IMG/VR virus record: IMGVR_UViG_3300007533_000026
Location: 1 to 21,158 of that record
DNA from: a virus
Reading direction: 5' to 3' (one strand)
Length of the DNA: 21,158 nt
Shown here: positions 1-6,301 of the stretch, in pieces
Layout: each line of letters begins with the position of its first letter
Position numbering within the stretch: position 1 is the first letter of the stretch
The notes under the pieces: model-generated
Database searches by the model: none
Told to the model about the DNA's origin: nothing
Seen by the model: the letters and a program-made list of their open reading frames with translations, nothing else
Made by a program: the position numbers and the translations under genes

Positions 1-549
1 CTGACTGAGCGGCAGAAGCTCTTCGTGATCGCACTGCTGAAGTGGGGATCGGGAAAGGGCAATCGAAAGCGCTGTGCAAAGGAGGCCGGCTACACCGGAG
101 ACGACAACACGTTGCGCGTCACGGCCTACCAGCTCTTCCATGACCAGCGCATCCAGAAGGCGCTTCACGAGGTCGCCGCCGCGCACCTGGGATCGTACCA
201 GCTCTTCGCCGTCGAGGGCATCGCGGACATGGCAGAGGGCGCCCGCGACGAGAGCGTGAAGCTCAAGGCGTTGCTTGCCCTGGCCGACCGCACTGGCTTC
301 GCCGCGGCGCAGAACATCAACGTCAAACATGAGGACGTGAACCGGAGCGAGGACCAGCTCGTCGAGAAGCTGGTTGCGCTTTGCATGAGGAACCCCACCT
401 TCATCGACAGGGTCGAGGAGCCGCGCAAGGCTCTCGTGCGGGCCAAGATGGAAGAACGACTTGGCGGCCCGGCGTTTAAGCAGCCCGGTGTCATTGAAGG
501 CGAGATTGTTGAAACGGAGGACGACCCCGATGCCGCCTTCCTTTCTTGA
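1..549 (+). CDS. terS: Terminase small subunit, 5' partial
   Basis: The small terminase recognises phage DNA and brings it to the large subunit for packaging. The frame is open from base 1 and begins LTERQKLFV, the opening motif of many small terminases (LTxxQxxFV), followed by the typical Ala/Gly-rich helix-turn-helix stretch (RKRCAKEAGYTGDDNTLRVTA). The motif usually lies some residues after the start Met, so the true start is probably upstream of the window; GTG at 25 would cut through the motif. The rest is helical with an acidic tail (EGEIVETEDDPDAAF), as expected for the oligomerisation and large-subunit contact region. It lies 73 bases upstream of the large subunit. Role confidence is good from motif plus position; the exact subfamily is unknown. 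Confidence 0.8.
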   Translation: MTERQKLFVIALLKWGSGKGNRKRCAKEAGYTGDDNTLRVTAYQLFHDQRIQKALHEVAAAHLGSYQLFAVEGIADMAEGARDESVKLKALLALADRTGFAAAQNINVKHEDVNRSEDQLVEKLVALCMRNPTFIDRVEEPRKALVRAKMEERLGGPAFKQPGVIEGEIVETEDDPDAAFLS

Positions 550-622
550 ACCCCCGATCTGCCCGACTGGACTGGTTCTAGTCGACGCGGTGACATCTTT
601 TATCTGATCGCGGAGAGAGACG

Positions 623-2110
623 ATGAGCAGCCTTGAAGACGAAGTCGAGCTGATGGAGCTGCTCGACCGTGACATGCGCGAAAACCGGATGGTCTATTTC
701 AAGCCGGTCGAGAAGCACAAGCAGATGTTCGAACTCGGCGCCACCAAGCGTGAGCGGATGTTCGCGGCCGGTAACGGTGTCGGCAAGTCGGAGAGCGCGG
801 CCTATGAAGACGCCTGCCATCTGACCGGCGACTACCCCGACTGGTGGACAGGCATCCGCTATCCGCATCCCGTGAAGATGTGGATCGCGTCCGAGACGAG
901 CGTACTGTCGCGCGACATCATGCAGACGAAGCTGTGCGGGCCCTACGGCGTGACCAGCGCGTTCGGCACCGGCTTCATCCCGAAGGATCGCTTCGCTGAT
1001 CGACCGACCCTGGCCCGCGGCGTCACCGATGCATTCGACACGATCCAGGTCACGCACAAGACCAACGGCGTGATCGACGGCGTGTCGACCGGCAGCTTCA
1101 AGTCGTATGAGCAGGGTCGAGAAAAGTTGCAGGGTGAGAACCTCGACTACGGTCACTGCGACGAAGAACCGCCGATGGACATCTACAGCGAGATGCTCGC
1201 GCGTATCCGATCCAGCGACCGCTCGCGCATGTCGGTCACCTTCACCCCGCTGCACGGTCGCACCGATCTCTACAATCGCTTCGCGGAGAACCATCCCGAC
1301 CGCGCGCTCGTCACCATGTCGCTCGCTGAGGCCACTTGGTACAGCGAGGGGCAGAAGCAGAAGATGGTCGAAGGCTATACGTCGCACGAACGGGACGCGC
1401 GCCGGTACGGCATCCCGCTGCTCGGCTCCGGTCGCGTCTTCATGTATGACGAGGCGATGATCAAGGAACCCTACCTCGACTACGTCCCGCCGCATTGGTG
1501 GGCGATCTGGGGCATCGACTTTGGTATCGGTCATCCGTTCGCCGCCGCGCTCCTGCTCTGGGACAAGGACCTGGACGTGCTGCATGTTCATGCCGCGGTC
1601 AAGATCAAGGGCGACGAGACCACGCCCTGGATGACGCAGCCGCTCTTCCATGCGCAGCAGATGAAGGTGTTCGGTGCCAGCGTGCCGGTATCCTGGCCTC
1701 ACGATGGCCATCAGCGCAAGCAGGGCCAGGGCTCGAACGACACTGCCACGCTCGCGGCGATGTATAGGCGGCACGGGCTGAAGATGCTGCACACGCACGC
1801 GACCAACCCGGAGGGCGGTTATGGCATCGAGGCGGTGTTGCAGGAAGTCGACGAGCGCATCATGACCAATCGCTTCAAGGTGTCCGCGCACCTGGCGCCG
1901 TGGTTCGAAGAGTATCGCTTCTACCATCGCAAGGAGGGGCTAATCGTCCCGATCAACAACGACATCCTCGACGCCACCTGGAAGGCCGTGATGATGAAGC
2001 GGTTCGCCAAGCAGGTCCCGCTCGGCAACTGGGTGCAGAACCAGAAGCACCGGGCGCAGCAGATGGGCATCATCTCCCCCGGCGCCAGCGACGAGTTCTT
2101 CGGAATTTAA
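623..2110 (+). CDS. terL: Terminase large subunit (packaging ATPase-nuclease)
   Basis: This is the motor that pumps DNA into the prohead and cuts it. The 495-aa length fits the family. Residues 48-56 (AAGNGVGKS) are a Walker A loop, residues 174-182 (LDYGHCDEE) the Walker B strand with its acidic pair, and residues 204-212 (SVTFTPLHG) the ATPase coupling motif. The C-terminal RNase H-like nuclease shows candidate metal-binding acids at D299 (WGIDFG), D361 (SWPHDGH) and D447/D450 (NNDILDATW). The start ATG is preceded by GGAGAGAG about 4-5 bases away. A strong promoter-like element begins five bases after the stop, so packaging and lysis genes seem to be separate units. All catalytic motifs look intact. 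Confidence 0.95.
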   Translation: MSSLEDEVELMELLDRDMRENRMVYFKPVEKHKQMFELGATKRERMFAAGNGVGKSESAAYEDACHLTGDYPDWWTGIRYPHPVKMWIASETSVLSRDIMQTKLCGPYGVTSAFGTGFIPKDRFADRPTLARGVTDAFDTIQVTHKTNGVIDGVSTGSFKSYEQGREKLQGENLDYGHCDEEPPMDIYSEMLARIRSSDRSRMSVTFTPLHGRTDLYNRFAENHPDRALVTMSLAEATWYSEGQKQKMVEGYTSHERDARRYGIPLLGSGRVFMYDEAMIKEPYLDYVPPHWWAIWGIDFGIGHPFAAALLLWDKDLDVLHVHAAVKIKGDETTPWMTQPLFHAQQMKVFGASVPVSWPHDGHQRKQGQGSNDTATLAAMYRRHGLKMLHTHATNPEGGYGIEAVLQEVDERIMTNRFKVSAHLAPWFEEYRFYHRKEGLIVPINNDILDATWKAVMMKRFAKQVPLGNWVQNQKHRAQQMGIISPGASDEFFGI

Positions 2111-2115
2111 GCCCC

Positions 2116-2152
2116 TTGACAGCCTCCGCGAGATGGCGCAATATTATTGCGC
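2116..2152 (+). promoter_or_regulatory. Promoter-operator copy 1 (lysis unit)
   Basis: TTGACA at 2116-2121 is a perfect sigma-70 type -35 box. A 17-bp perfect palindrome, GCGCAATATTATTGCGC, lies at 2136-2152 (8-bp arms round one central base). With a 17-base spacer the -10 would be CAATAT (2139-2144); TATTAT at 2142-2147 is a better hexamer but sits 20 bases away. In the other two copies the palindrome is three bases closer to TTGACA, so this copy may be weaker or need an activator. The palindrome covers the -10, as expected for a dimeric regulator site. Promoter activity and regulator are inferred. Confidence 0.65.
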
Positions 2153-2170
2153 GCAACAATCTTGCGGAGG
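2123..2170 (+). repeat. Long inverted repeat spanning promoter copy 1
   Basis: CCTCCGCGAGAT (2123-2134) pairs with ATCTTGCGGAGG (2159-2170): 11 of 12 positions are Watson-Crick and the twelfth is G-U in RNA. The right arm contains the Shine-Dalgarno-like GGAGG of the mini-ORF at 2176. The left arm lies inside the promoter spacer, so it exists only in transcripts reading through from the terminase genes, not in those started at this promoter. Confidence 0.5.
2151..2167 (+). promoter_or_regulatory. Second, degenerate palindrome of copy 1
   Basis: GCGCAACAATCTTGCGG has the same GCGCAA-N5-TTGCGC form as the main palindrome, with 11 of 12 arm bases matching. It starts exactly 15 bases after the first and overlaps it by two bases. 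The same 15-base offset recurs at the portal promoter. It would lie around or just after the transcription start, a typical place for a second operator. Confidence 0.45.
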
Positions 2171-2175
2171 CGATC

Positions 2176-2205
2176 ATGTCATGCGATGGCGGAACGGTTT
2201 TGTAA
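2176..2205 (+). CDS. Possible 9-codon leader peptide
   Basis: ATG at 2176 opens a nine-codon frame (MSCDGGTVL) ending in TAA at 2203-2205. It is preceded by GCGGAGG at 2164-2170, one of the better Shine-Dalgarno matches in the window, with a five-base gap. The stop falls at the foot of the first of two tandem hairpins, and the muramidase gene follows. The layout resembles a translated leader controlling downstream hairpins, but nine codons can occur by chance and no amino acid run indicates a sensed substrate. This is a hypothesis from layout only. Confidence 0.3.
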   Translation: MSCDGGTVL

Positions 2206-2232
2206 TACGTGCGACTGCCTCCCCGCACGTAT
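2205..2232 (+). other. Leader hairpin A
   Basis: ATACGTGCG (2205-2213) and CGCACGTAT (2224-2232) form a perfect 9-bp stem with a 10-base loop. No T-run follows, so it is not a classic intrinsic terminator. It sits between the terminase and lysis units directly after the mini-ORF stop. Confidence 0.55.
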
Positions 2233-2233
2233 A

Positions 2234-2272
2234 GGCCGCCGGTAGAGCCTACCCCACAGGCTCCCGGCGGCC
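2234..2272 (+). terminator. Leader hairpin B, very stable; terminator or processing site
   Basis: GGCCGCCGG (2234-2242) pairs perfectly with CCGGCGGCC (2264-2272). Inside it, after a two-base TA bulge, GAGCCT (2245-2250) pairs with AGGCTC (2258-2263), leaving a seven-base loop. That makes 15 base pairs, mostly G-C. There is no T-tract after it, so it could be a U-less terminator, an RNase III site or a stability element for the lysis mRNA. The muramidase Shine-Dalgarno (AGAGG, 2281-2285) begins nine bases later and stays outside the stem. Confidence 0.5.
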
Positions 2273-2291
2273 ACCAATATAGAGGTTAGCT

Positions 2292-3170
2292 ATGAAGACG
2301 AGCGTCTCAGTGTTCTGTCACCAGGTCCTCCGCTACGAGGGCACGCGCTACACGGATGGCATCCACCCGTACGATCCGGGAGGTCCGACCAAGTATGGCA
2401 TCACGCTCGCGACGGCGCGCCGGTTCTGGAAGTCCGACGCCACCGCCATGGATGTGAAGAACATGCCGCTCCATGTCGCGCTGCGGATTTACGTGAAGCG
2501 CTACTGGAACGCGGTCAGGGGTGACGATCTTCCCGCCGGCCCCGACTTCACCACGGGCGACTACGCGATCAACTCCGGTCCCGGCCGCGCGAGCCGAGTG
2601 CTTCAGGCGGTTGTAGGTGTGCGCCGCGATGGCGTGATCGGCAAGGAGACGCTGGCTGCGGTCGGCGCGCGCGATCCCGATCAGGTTATCGATGCGATCT
2701 GCGACGAGCGCCTGGCCTTCATGAAGGGTCTCCGCATCTGGCATACCTACGGGCGCGGCTGGACCCGGCGCGTCGAGGATGTGCGCAAGACCGCACATAA
2801 CCTCGCGACGCAGGCCAAGAACAAGCCGCCGCATCAGACCGTGGCCGAGGCCGGTGCCATCGTGTCGGCGCAGCATGTCGATGTTCCGAAGCCCGAGGAT
2901 CAGCACAAGCATCTGCCGGCTGCGGTTGTGCCGCCGCCGAAGAAGCTGAAGAACACGATCCATGCTGCCACTGCAACCGCGAGCGCGTCGAGCGGCTATG
3001 AGTGGTGGGGCTGGATACAGCAGCATGAGATGCTCGCGGTCGGTGTTGCCGCGGGCGTTATCTTGCTCCTGTGGCAGGTCGTCCACATGATCAACGTCGC
3101 CCATGCAGTTAAGTCCGTGACGCCACATCCCGATGTGCGCGTCGTGCCCCCGAAGGAGAAGTCGTCATGA
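2292..3170 (+). CDS. GH108-type muramidase endolysin with C-terminal membrane segment
   Basis: Likely cleaves the peptidoglycan glycan strand at lysis. Residues 13-37 carry the GH108 signature: LRYEG with the probable catalytic Glu16, then DPGGPTKYGIT. Residues about 86-125 (DYAINSGPGRASRVLQAV followed by GVIGKETLAAV) match the peptidoglycan-binding half usually fused to GH108. After a Pro/Ala-rich linker (about 175-235) comes a hydrophobic span, roughly 247-267 (AVGVAAGVILLLWQVVHMI), flanked by WW and a basic tail, which is probably membrane-spanning. GH108 endolysins are normally about 170-200 aa and soluble, so the 292-aa anchored form is unusual. No N-terminal signal is seen. AGAGG precedes ATG by six bases. 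The stop overlaps the next start (ATGA). Confidence 0.8.
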   Translation: MKTSVSVFCHQVLRYEGTRYTDGIHPYDPGGPTKYGITLATARRFWKSDATAMDVKNMPLHVALRIYVKRYWNAVRGDDLPAGPDFTTGDYAINSGPGRASRVLQAVVGVRRDGVIGKETLAAVGARDPDQVIDAICDERLAFMKGLRIWHTYGRGWTRRVEDVRKTAHNLATQAKNKPPHQTVAEAGAIVSAQHVDVPKPEDQHKHLPAAVVPPPKKLKNTIHAATATASASSGYEWWGWIQQHEMLAVGVAAGVILLLWQVVHMINVAHAVKSVTPHPDVRVVPPKEKSS

Positions 3171-3562
3171 ATGCCGTGCTCATCATCCTGATTGCCGCGA
3201 CTGCAATCACAACCTACATCAACTTCGTGCGGCCGGTGCTGAAGCGCACCGCGACGTTCAGCGAACTCTACACCGCGGAGGGCGACGTATTCCGCGCGGT
3301 GAAGAAGAAGTTCGCCGGCCTGAAGCAGCGGCTCGCGACCATCGCGATTGCCGGCGCCTCGTTCGTCGTCGCAGCCTATGACAGCATCCAGCCCTACTTC
3401 GTGCAGTCTGGTATCCAGCTCCAGAACATCCACTCGCTGGCTGCCAAGGTCCCTGCGCAGGCTTGGCCCTTCATCCTGGGCGGCAGCTCGCTGCTCCTGA
3501 TGTATCTGCGCAAGCTCGCGGACGACCGCAACGCGGTGCCGCCGAGCGACCCCGGAGCCTGA
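3167..3562 (+). CDS. Small membrane protein, holin candidate
   Basis: 131 aa, starting in the ATGA overlap with the muramidase stop, so translation is probably coupled. Hydrophobic stretches lie at residues 2-21, 57-72 and 100-115, separated by basic amphipathic segments (VFRAVKKKFAGLKQRL). Size, several membrane spans and position right after an endolysin fit a holin or lysis accessory protein. No family signature was recognised, so the role is inferred from context. It could also be an antiholin acting with the next gene. Confidence 0.55.
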   Translation: MNAVLIILIAATAITTYINFVRPVLKRTATFSELYTAEGDVFRAVKKKFAGLKQRLATIAIAGASFVVAAYDSIQPYFVQSGIQLQNIHSLAAKVPAQAWPFILGGSSLLLMYLRKLADDRNAVPPSDPGA

Positions 3563-3564
3563 TC

Positions 3565-3996
3565 ATGGGCAGCATCCTGGGCGGCTTCCTGACTGGCGGA
3601 CCTGTAGGCGCGATCCTCGGGTTCGCTAAGTCGTTGCTGAGCCCGCTTGAGCACATCTTCAACAAGATCGAGACCACGAAGGTTCAGCTCGCCCAGGCCG
3701 ACAATGAAGACGAGCGTATCCGGCTGACGGCCAAGCTAGGCGCCTTGCAGACCAAGGCCCAGATGCTCGCTACCGAGAGCCGCTACACCAGGATGAACGT
3801 CTACATCCGGTCGGCCGCAGCCTCTGGCCCAATCTTCCTGGTGACGAAGATCATGGTCTGGGACAAGGCGCTCGGGCAGTGGACGCACGGGCATACCGAT
3901 GCGCTGTCGTCGCATCAGTGGTACATCATCTACATGGTCTACGGGCTCTACTTCCTGCACGAGATCGCCGGGACCTGGAACAAGAAGGCGGCTTGA
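3565..3996 (+). CDS. Membrane protein resembling 3-TM holins
   Basis: 143 aa. The frame is open further upstream, but ATG 3565 has GGAG at 3554-3557 and follows the preceding stop by two bases, so it is the likely start. Residues 3-27 are Gly-rich and hydrophobic, about 32-72 form a charged probable coiled coil (ETTKVQLAQADNEDERIRL), and 82-98 and 119-133 are probable membrane spans. The pattern of coiled coil, RxxR-type boundary, then two spans with a WDKALGQ turn resembles the holins described for gene transfer agents and related phages (3-TM holin family); this is from memory and uncertain. Its last codon region overlaps the next promoter element: TTGACA at 3993-3998 includes the TGA stop. 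Confidence 0.55.
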   Translation: MGSILGGFLTGGPVGAILGFAKSLLSPLEHIFNKIETTKVQLAQADNEDERIRLTAKLGALQTKAQMLATESRYTRMNVYIRSAAASGPIFLVTKIMVWDKALGQWTHGHTDALSSHQWYIIYMVYGLYFLHEIAGTWNKKAA

Positions 3997-4026
3997 CAGC
4001 CGCGGGGCCGCGCAATATTCTTGCGC
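3993..4026 (+). promoter_or_regulatory. Promoter-operator copy 2 (portal unit)
   Basis: TTGACA at 3993-3998 is followed after 17 bases by TATTCT (4016-4021). The -10 is embedded in GCGCAATATTCTTGCGC (4010-4026), an inverted repeat with 6-bp arms and a five-base centre. The layout matches copies 1 and 3. It sits in the 48-base gap before a 67-aa gene and the portal gene. The TTGACA overlaps the stop codon of the preceding gene. Confidence 0.7.
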
Positions 4027-4041
4027 GAAAGAAAGCTGCGC
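4025..4041 (+). promoter_or_regulatory. Second, degenerate palindrome of copy 2
   Basis: GCGAAAGAAAGCTGCGC matches GCGCAA-N5-TTGCGC at 10 of 12 arm positions. It starts 15 bases after the main palindrome with a two-base overlap, the same geometry as at copy 1. It would cover the first transcribed bases, ahead of ATG 4045. Confidence 0.35.
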
Positions 4042-4044
4042 ACG

Positions 4045-4248
4045 ATGCCCGCGATGAGCACCAAGAACATGATGATCAGCCCCGCTGCCTACGACCTGGG
4101 CATCGGGCAGGGCGACGCGCTCGCTCAGCAGGTCAAGGCGCATGTCGACGATATCAAGAAGAAGAAGCAGAACCAGCAGCAGATGCGGCAGCATAGCCAG
4201 GCTGTTATGGACTTGATGCACCCGACTTTCGGAGCGAACAATGGCTGA
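4045..4248 (+). CDS. Small protein preceding portal, unknown function
   Basis: 67 aa from ATG 4045; ATG 4054 is an alternative start (MSTKNMM). An upstream TTG at 4021 lies inside the operator palindrome and is unlikely to be used. No clear Shine-Dalgarno is visible, only purine-rich GAAAGAAAG. The product is polar, with a run DDIKKKKQNQQQMRQHSQ that is probably helical, and no membrane span. It ends NNG and overlaps the portal start by eight bases. Small genes upstream of the portal occur in T7-like phages (gp7.3 position), but I see no sequence likeness and assign no function. Confidence 0.55.
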   Translation: MPAMSTKNMMISPAAYDLGIGQGDALAQQVKAHVDDIKKKKQNQQQMRQHSQAVMDLMHPTFGANNG

Positions 4249-5986
4249 TCTGTCCGGCTACAACATTCTCCAGTACGTTCCGTCGCTTCAGGACAAGCGG
4301 GCGCAGGAAATCGTAATGGATACGATGATCGAGTTCCGTGAGGCGCAGACCTGGCGCGCGACGACCGCTGCGCAGTGGGAAGAGATCGCGTCGTTGATCC
4401 TGCCGAATTATCGCAACACCTTCTTCTTCGGCAACTACAACTTCCCCGGCCAGAAGAAGACACAGCTCCAGCTCGACAGCAATGGCCAGCTCGCGCTGCA
4501 TCGCTTCACCGCGATCCTCGACAGCTTGCTGACGCCGCGCAATATGTTCTGGCATGGGCTGGAGGCTGAGAAGGACTACCTGATGAAGGATCGCGCGGTG
4601 CGCGTCTACTATGAGCAGGCGGTCAAGCGGCTGTTCAAGGAGCGATACAAGTCGACCGCCAACTTCACGTCGCAGAACCAGCAGGTATGGCAGATGCTCG
4701 GCGCCTTCGGCACCGGCAGCATCTTCGTCGATGCTCTGTTCAGCGAGACCGGAGAGCGCGGTCTCCGCTACAAGGCGCTGCCGCCGGGGCAGCTCTACAT
4801 CAAGGAAAATCATCAGGGCCAGGTCGACAGTTTCATCCGCTGGTTCCGAATGACTGCGCGCCAGGCGAAGCAGATGTTCCCGGAGAGCTTCCCGGCTGTG
4901 CTTCAGGCTGCTCTCGACCGGAAGTCCCAGACCCCATTCAACTTCCTCCACCGCGTCTGCCCGCGGAGCGACTACCAGCCGAACAACCGCGGCCGCCGCG
5001 GCAAGCCGTGGGCTAGCTATTACATCTGCATCGAGAGCGAGACGTTGCTGCGCGAGGGCGGCTACAACACCTTCCCGCTGCCGTGCTCGCGCTATGAGCA
5101 GGCGCCCGACGAAGTGTACGGTCGCTCGCCTGCGATGATGGTGCTGCCGGCGCTCAAGACCCTGAATGCACAGAAGGGCATCTTCCTGAAGCAGGGACAT
5201 CGAGCGAGCGATCCGGTCCTCCTCACCGCGGACGATGGCCTCATGGACGTGAACCGTACGCCGGGCGCCGTCAACCGCGGCGGCTGGTCGATGGACGGCC
5301 ATGCACTCGTTGGCGTGCTGCCGACCGGCAACATCGCCATCAACGAGAAGATGATGGACGAGGAGAAGTCGCTGATCGCGGACGTGTTCCTCGTCACCCT
5401 CTTCCAGATCATGACCGAGACGCCGCAGATGACCGCGACCGAGGTCATCGAGCGCACCAACGAGAAGGGCATCCTGCTCGCTCCGACCGTTGGCCGGCAG
5501 CAGTCCGAATACCTCGGGCCGCTGATCGACCGTGAGCTGGATGTGCTATCACAGCTTCGGCTGCTGCCCGAGATGCCTGGCTTGCTGCGTGAAGCCAAGG
5601 GTCACTACAGTACTGTCTACACGAGCCCGATCTCGCGTGCCATGCGCGCGCAGGAAGCCGCCGGCTTCATCCGTACGGTCGAGACCGTCAAGGAGCTGGT
5701 GAACATCACGGGCGATCCGTCGCTTCTCGATCCGTTCAACTTCGACGTTGCCGTTCCCGCCATCGCGGACATTCAGGCGGTCCCGGCGAGCTGGATGTCG
5801 ACCGACGGCGAAGTCCTGACGAAGCGTCAGAACCGCGCCAAGATGCAGCAGCAGCAGGCTGCGATCCAGGCGATGCCGGCGCAGGCCGCAATGTTGAAGG
5901 CACAGGCCACGGTGCAGAAGAATGAGCCCGGCGTTGCGCCGGGTGCGAACCAGGGGCTTGGAGGCCCGCTGAAGGGCGCAGCTTAA
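4241..5986 (+). CDS. Portal (head-to-tail connector), T7 gp8 type
   Basis: 581 aa, close to the size of podovirus connectors. The dodecameric portal forms the vertex through which DNA enters and leaves and onto which the tail is built. Recognisable blocks are QWEEIASLILPNYRN (45-59), LDSLLTPRNMFWHGL (93-107), GAFGTGSIFVD (154-164), SPAMMVLPALKTLNAQKG (296-313) and the wing/crown hallmark MTATEVIERTNEKGILLAP (397-415) followed by RQQSEYLGPLIDREL (419-433). The C-terminus from about 530 is Gln/Ala-rich and probably helical (MQQQQAAIQAM), matching the barrel and tail region. The start ATG lies inside the preceding reading frame, suggesting translational coupling. Confidence 0.93.
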   Translation: MADLSGYNILQYVPSLQDKRAQEIVMDTMIEFREAQTWRATTAAQWEEIASLILPNYRNTFFFGNYNFPGQKKTQLQLDSNGQLALHRFTAILDSLLTPRNMFWHGLEAEKDYLMKDRAVRVYYEQAVKRLFKERYKSTANFTSQNQQVWQMLGAFGTGSIFVDALFSETGERGLRYKALPPGQLYIKENHQGQVDSFIRWFRMTARQAKQMFPESFPAVLQAALDRKSQTPFNFLHRVCPRSDYQPNNRGRRGKPWASYYICIESETLLREGGYNTFPLPCSRYEQAPDEVYGRSPAMMVLPALKTLNAQKGIFLKQGHRASDPVLLTADDGLMDVNRTPGAVNRGGWSMDGHALVGVLPTGNIAINEKMMDEEKSLIADVFLVTLFQIMTETPQMTATEVIERTNEKGILLAPTVGRQQSEYLGPLIDRELDVLSQLRLLPEMPGLLREAKGHYSTVYTSPISRAMRAQEAAGFIRTVETVKELVNITGDPSLLDPFNFDVAVPAIADIQAVPASWMSTDGEVLTKRQNRAKMQQQQAAIQAMPAQAAMLKAQATVQKNEPGVAPGANQGLGGPLKGAA

Positions 5987-5998
5987 CGGAGGCAGAGG

Positions 5999-6301
5999 AT
6001 GAAGATCACCAGGACGATGTATGATCGAACTATGTCGTTCTTGAGGGACAGAAAGGTCGGATACCAGTTGTTCTTCAAGCAGCCCGCCGGGCAGTTTATC
6101 TTGCAGGACTTGCTCAAGTTCTCGCATTGGATTGATGGGCCGGTCGGGCGAACTAACGAGGAGACGTGGCGGCTTATTGGCCGGCAGGATGTGATCCGTC
6201 GCATCCAGCAGCACACCAACCTCACGGTCGACCAGTTGTTCACCCTCTACAACGGTCAGATCACCGATCTCATAGAGGGCAAGGAAGAGAACAATGGCTG
6301 A
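5999..6301 (+). CDS. Bbp19-like small structural protein (putative)
   Basis: 100 aa with a good Shine-Dalgarno (GGAGG 5988-5992). The pattern FFKQPAGQFILQDLLKFSHW (25-44), then ETWRLIGRQDVIRRIQQH (55-72), resembles the small Bbp19-type proteins of Bordetella phage BPP-1 relatives (F..P.G..VL.DL ... G.R.VV..I), which lie between portal and capsid genes. In those phages the protein is annotated as structural, with no firm function. It ends NNG, and its last eight bases overlap the scaffold start. Family assignment is from remembered pattern, hence moderate. Confidence 0.6.
   Translation: MKITRTMYDRTMSFLRDRKVGYQLFFKQPAGQFILQDLLKFSHWIDGPVGRTNEETWRLIGRQDVIRRIQQHTNLTVDQLFTLYNGQITDLIEGKEENNG

Noticed and set aside
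550-622. Short inverted repeat GACT...AGTC between terminase genes
   Set aside because: Only four-base arms; easily chance, and no promoter or terminator pattern goes with it.
2200-2276. Possible tRNA ending in CCA
   Set aside because: No cloverleaf: only a simple 39-base hairpin, no T-loop consensus and no anticodon arm of normal size.
3463-3564. Upstream extension of the second membrane protein
   Set aside because: It would overlap the preceding gene by about 100 bases; ATG 3565 has a good GGAG and follows the previous stop directly.
4021-4044. TTG start for the small pre-portal gene
   Set aside because: The codon is inside the promoter palindrome and would lie upstream of the expected transcript start.
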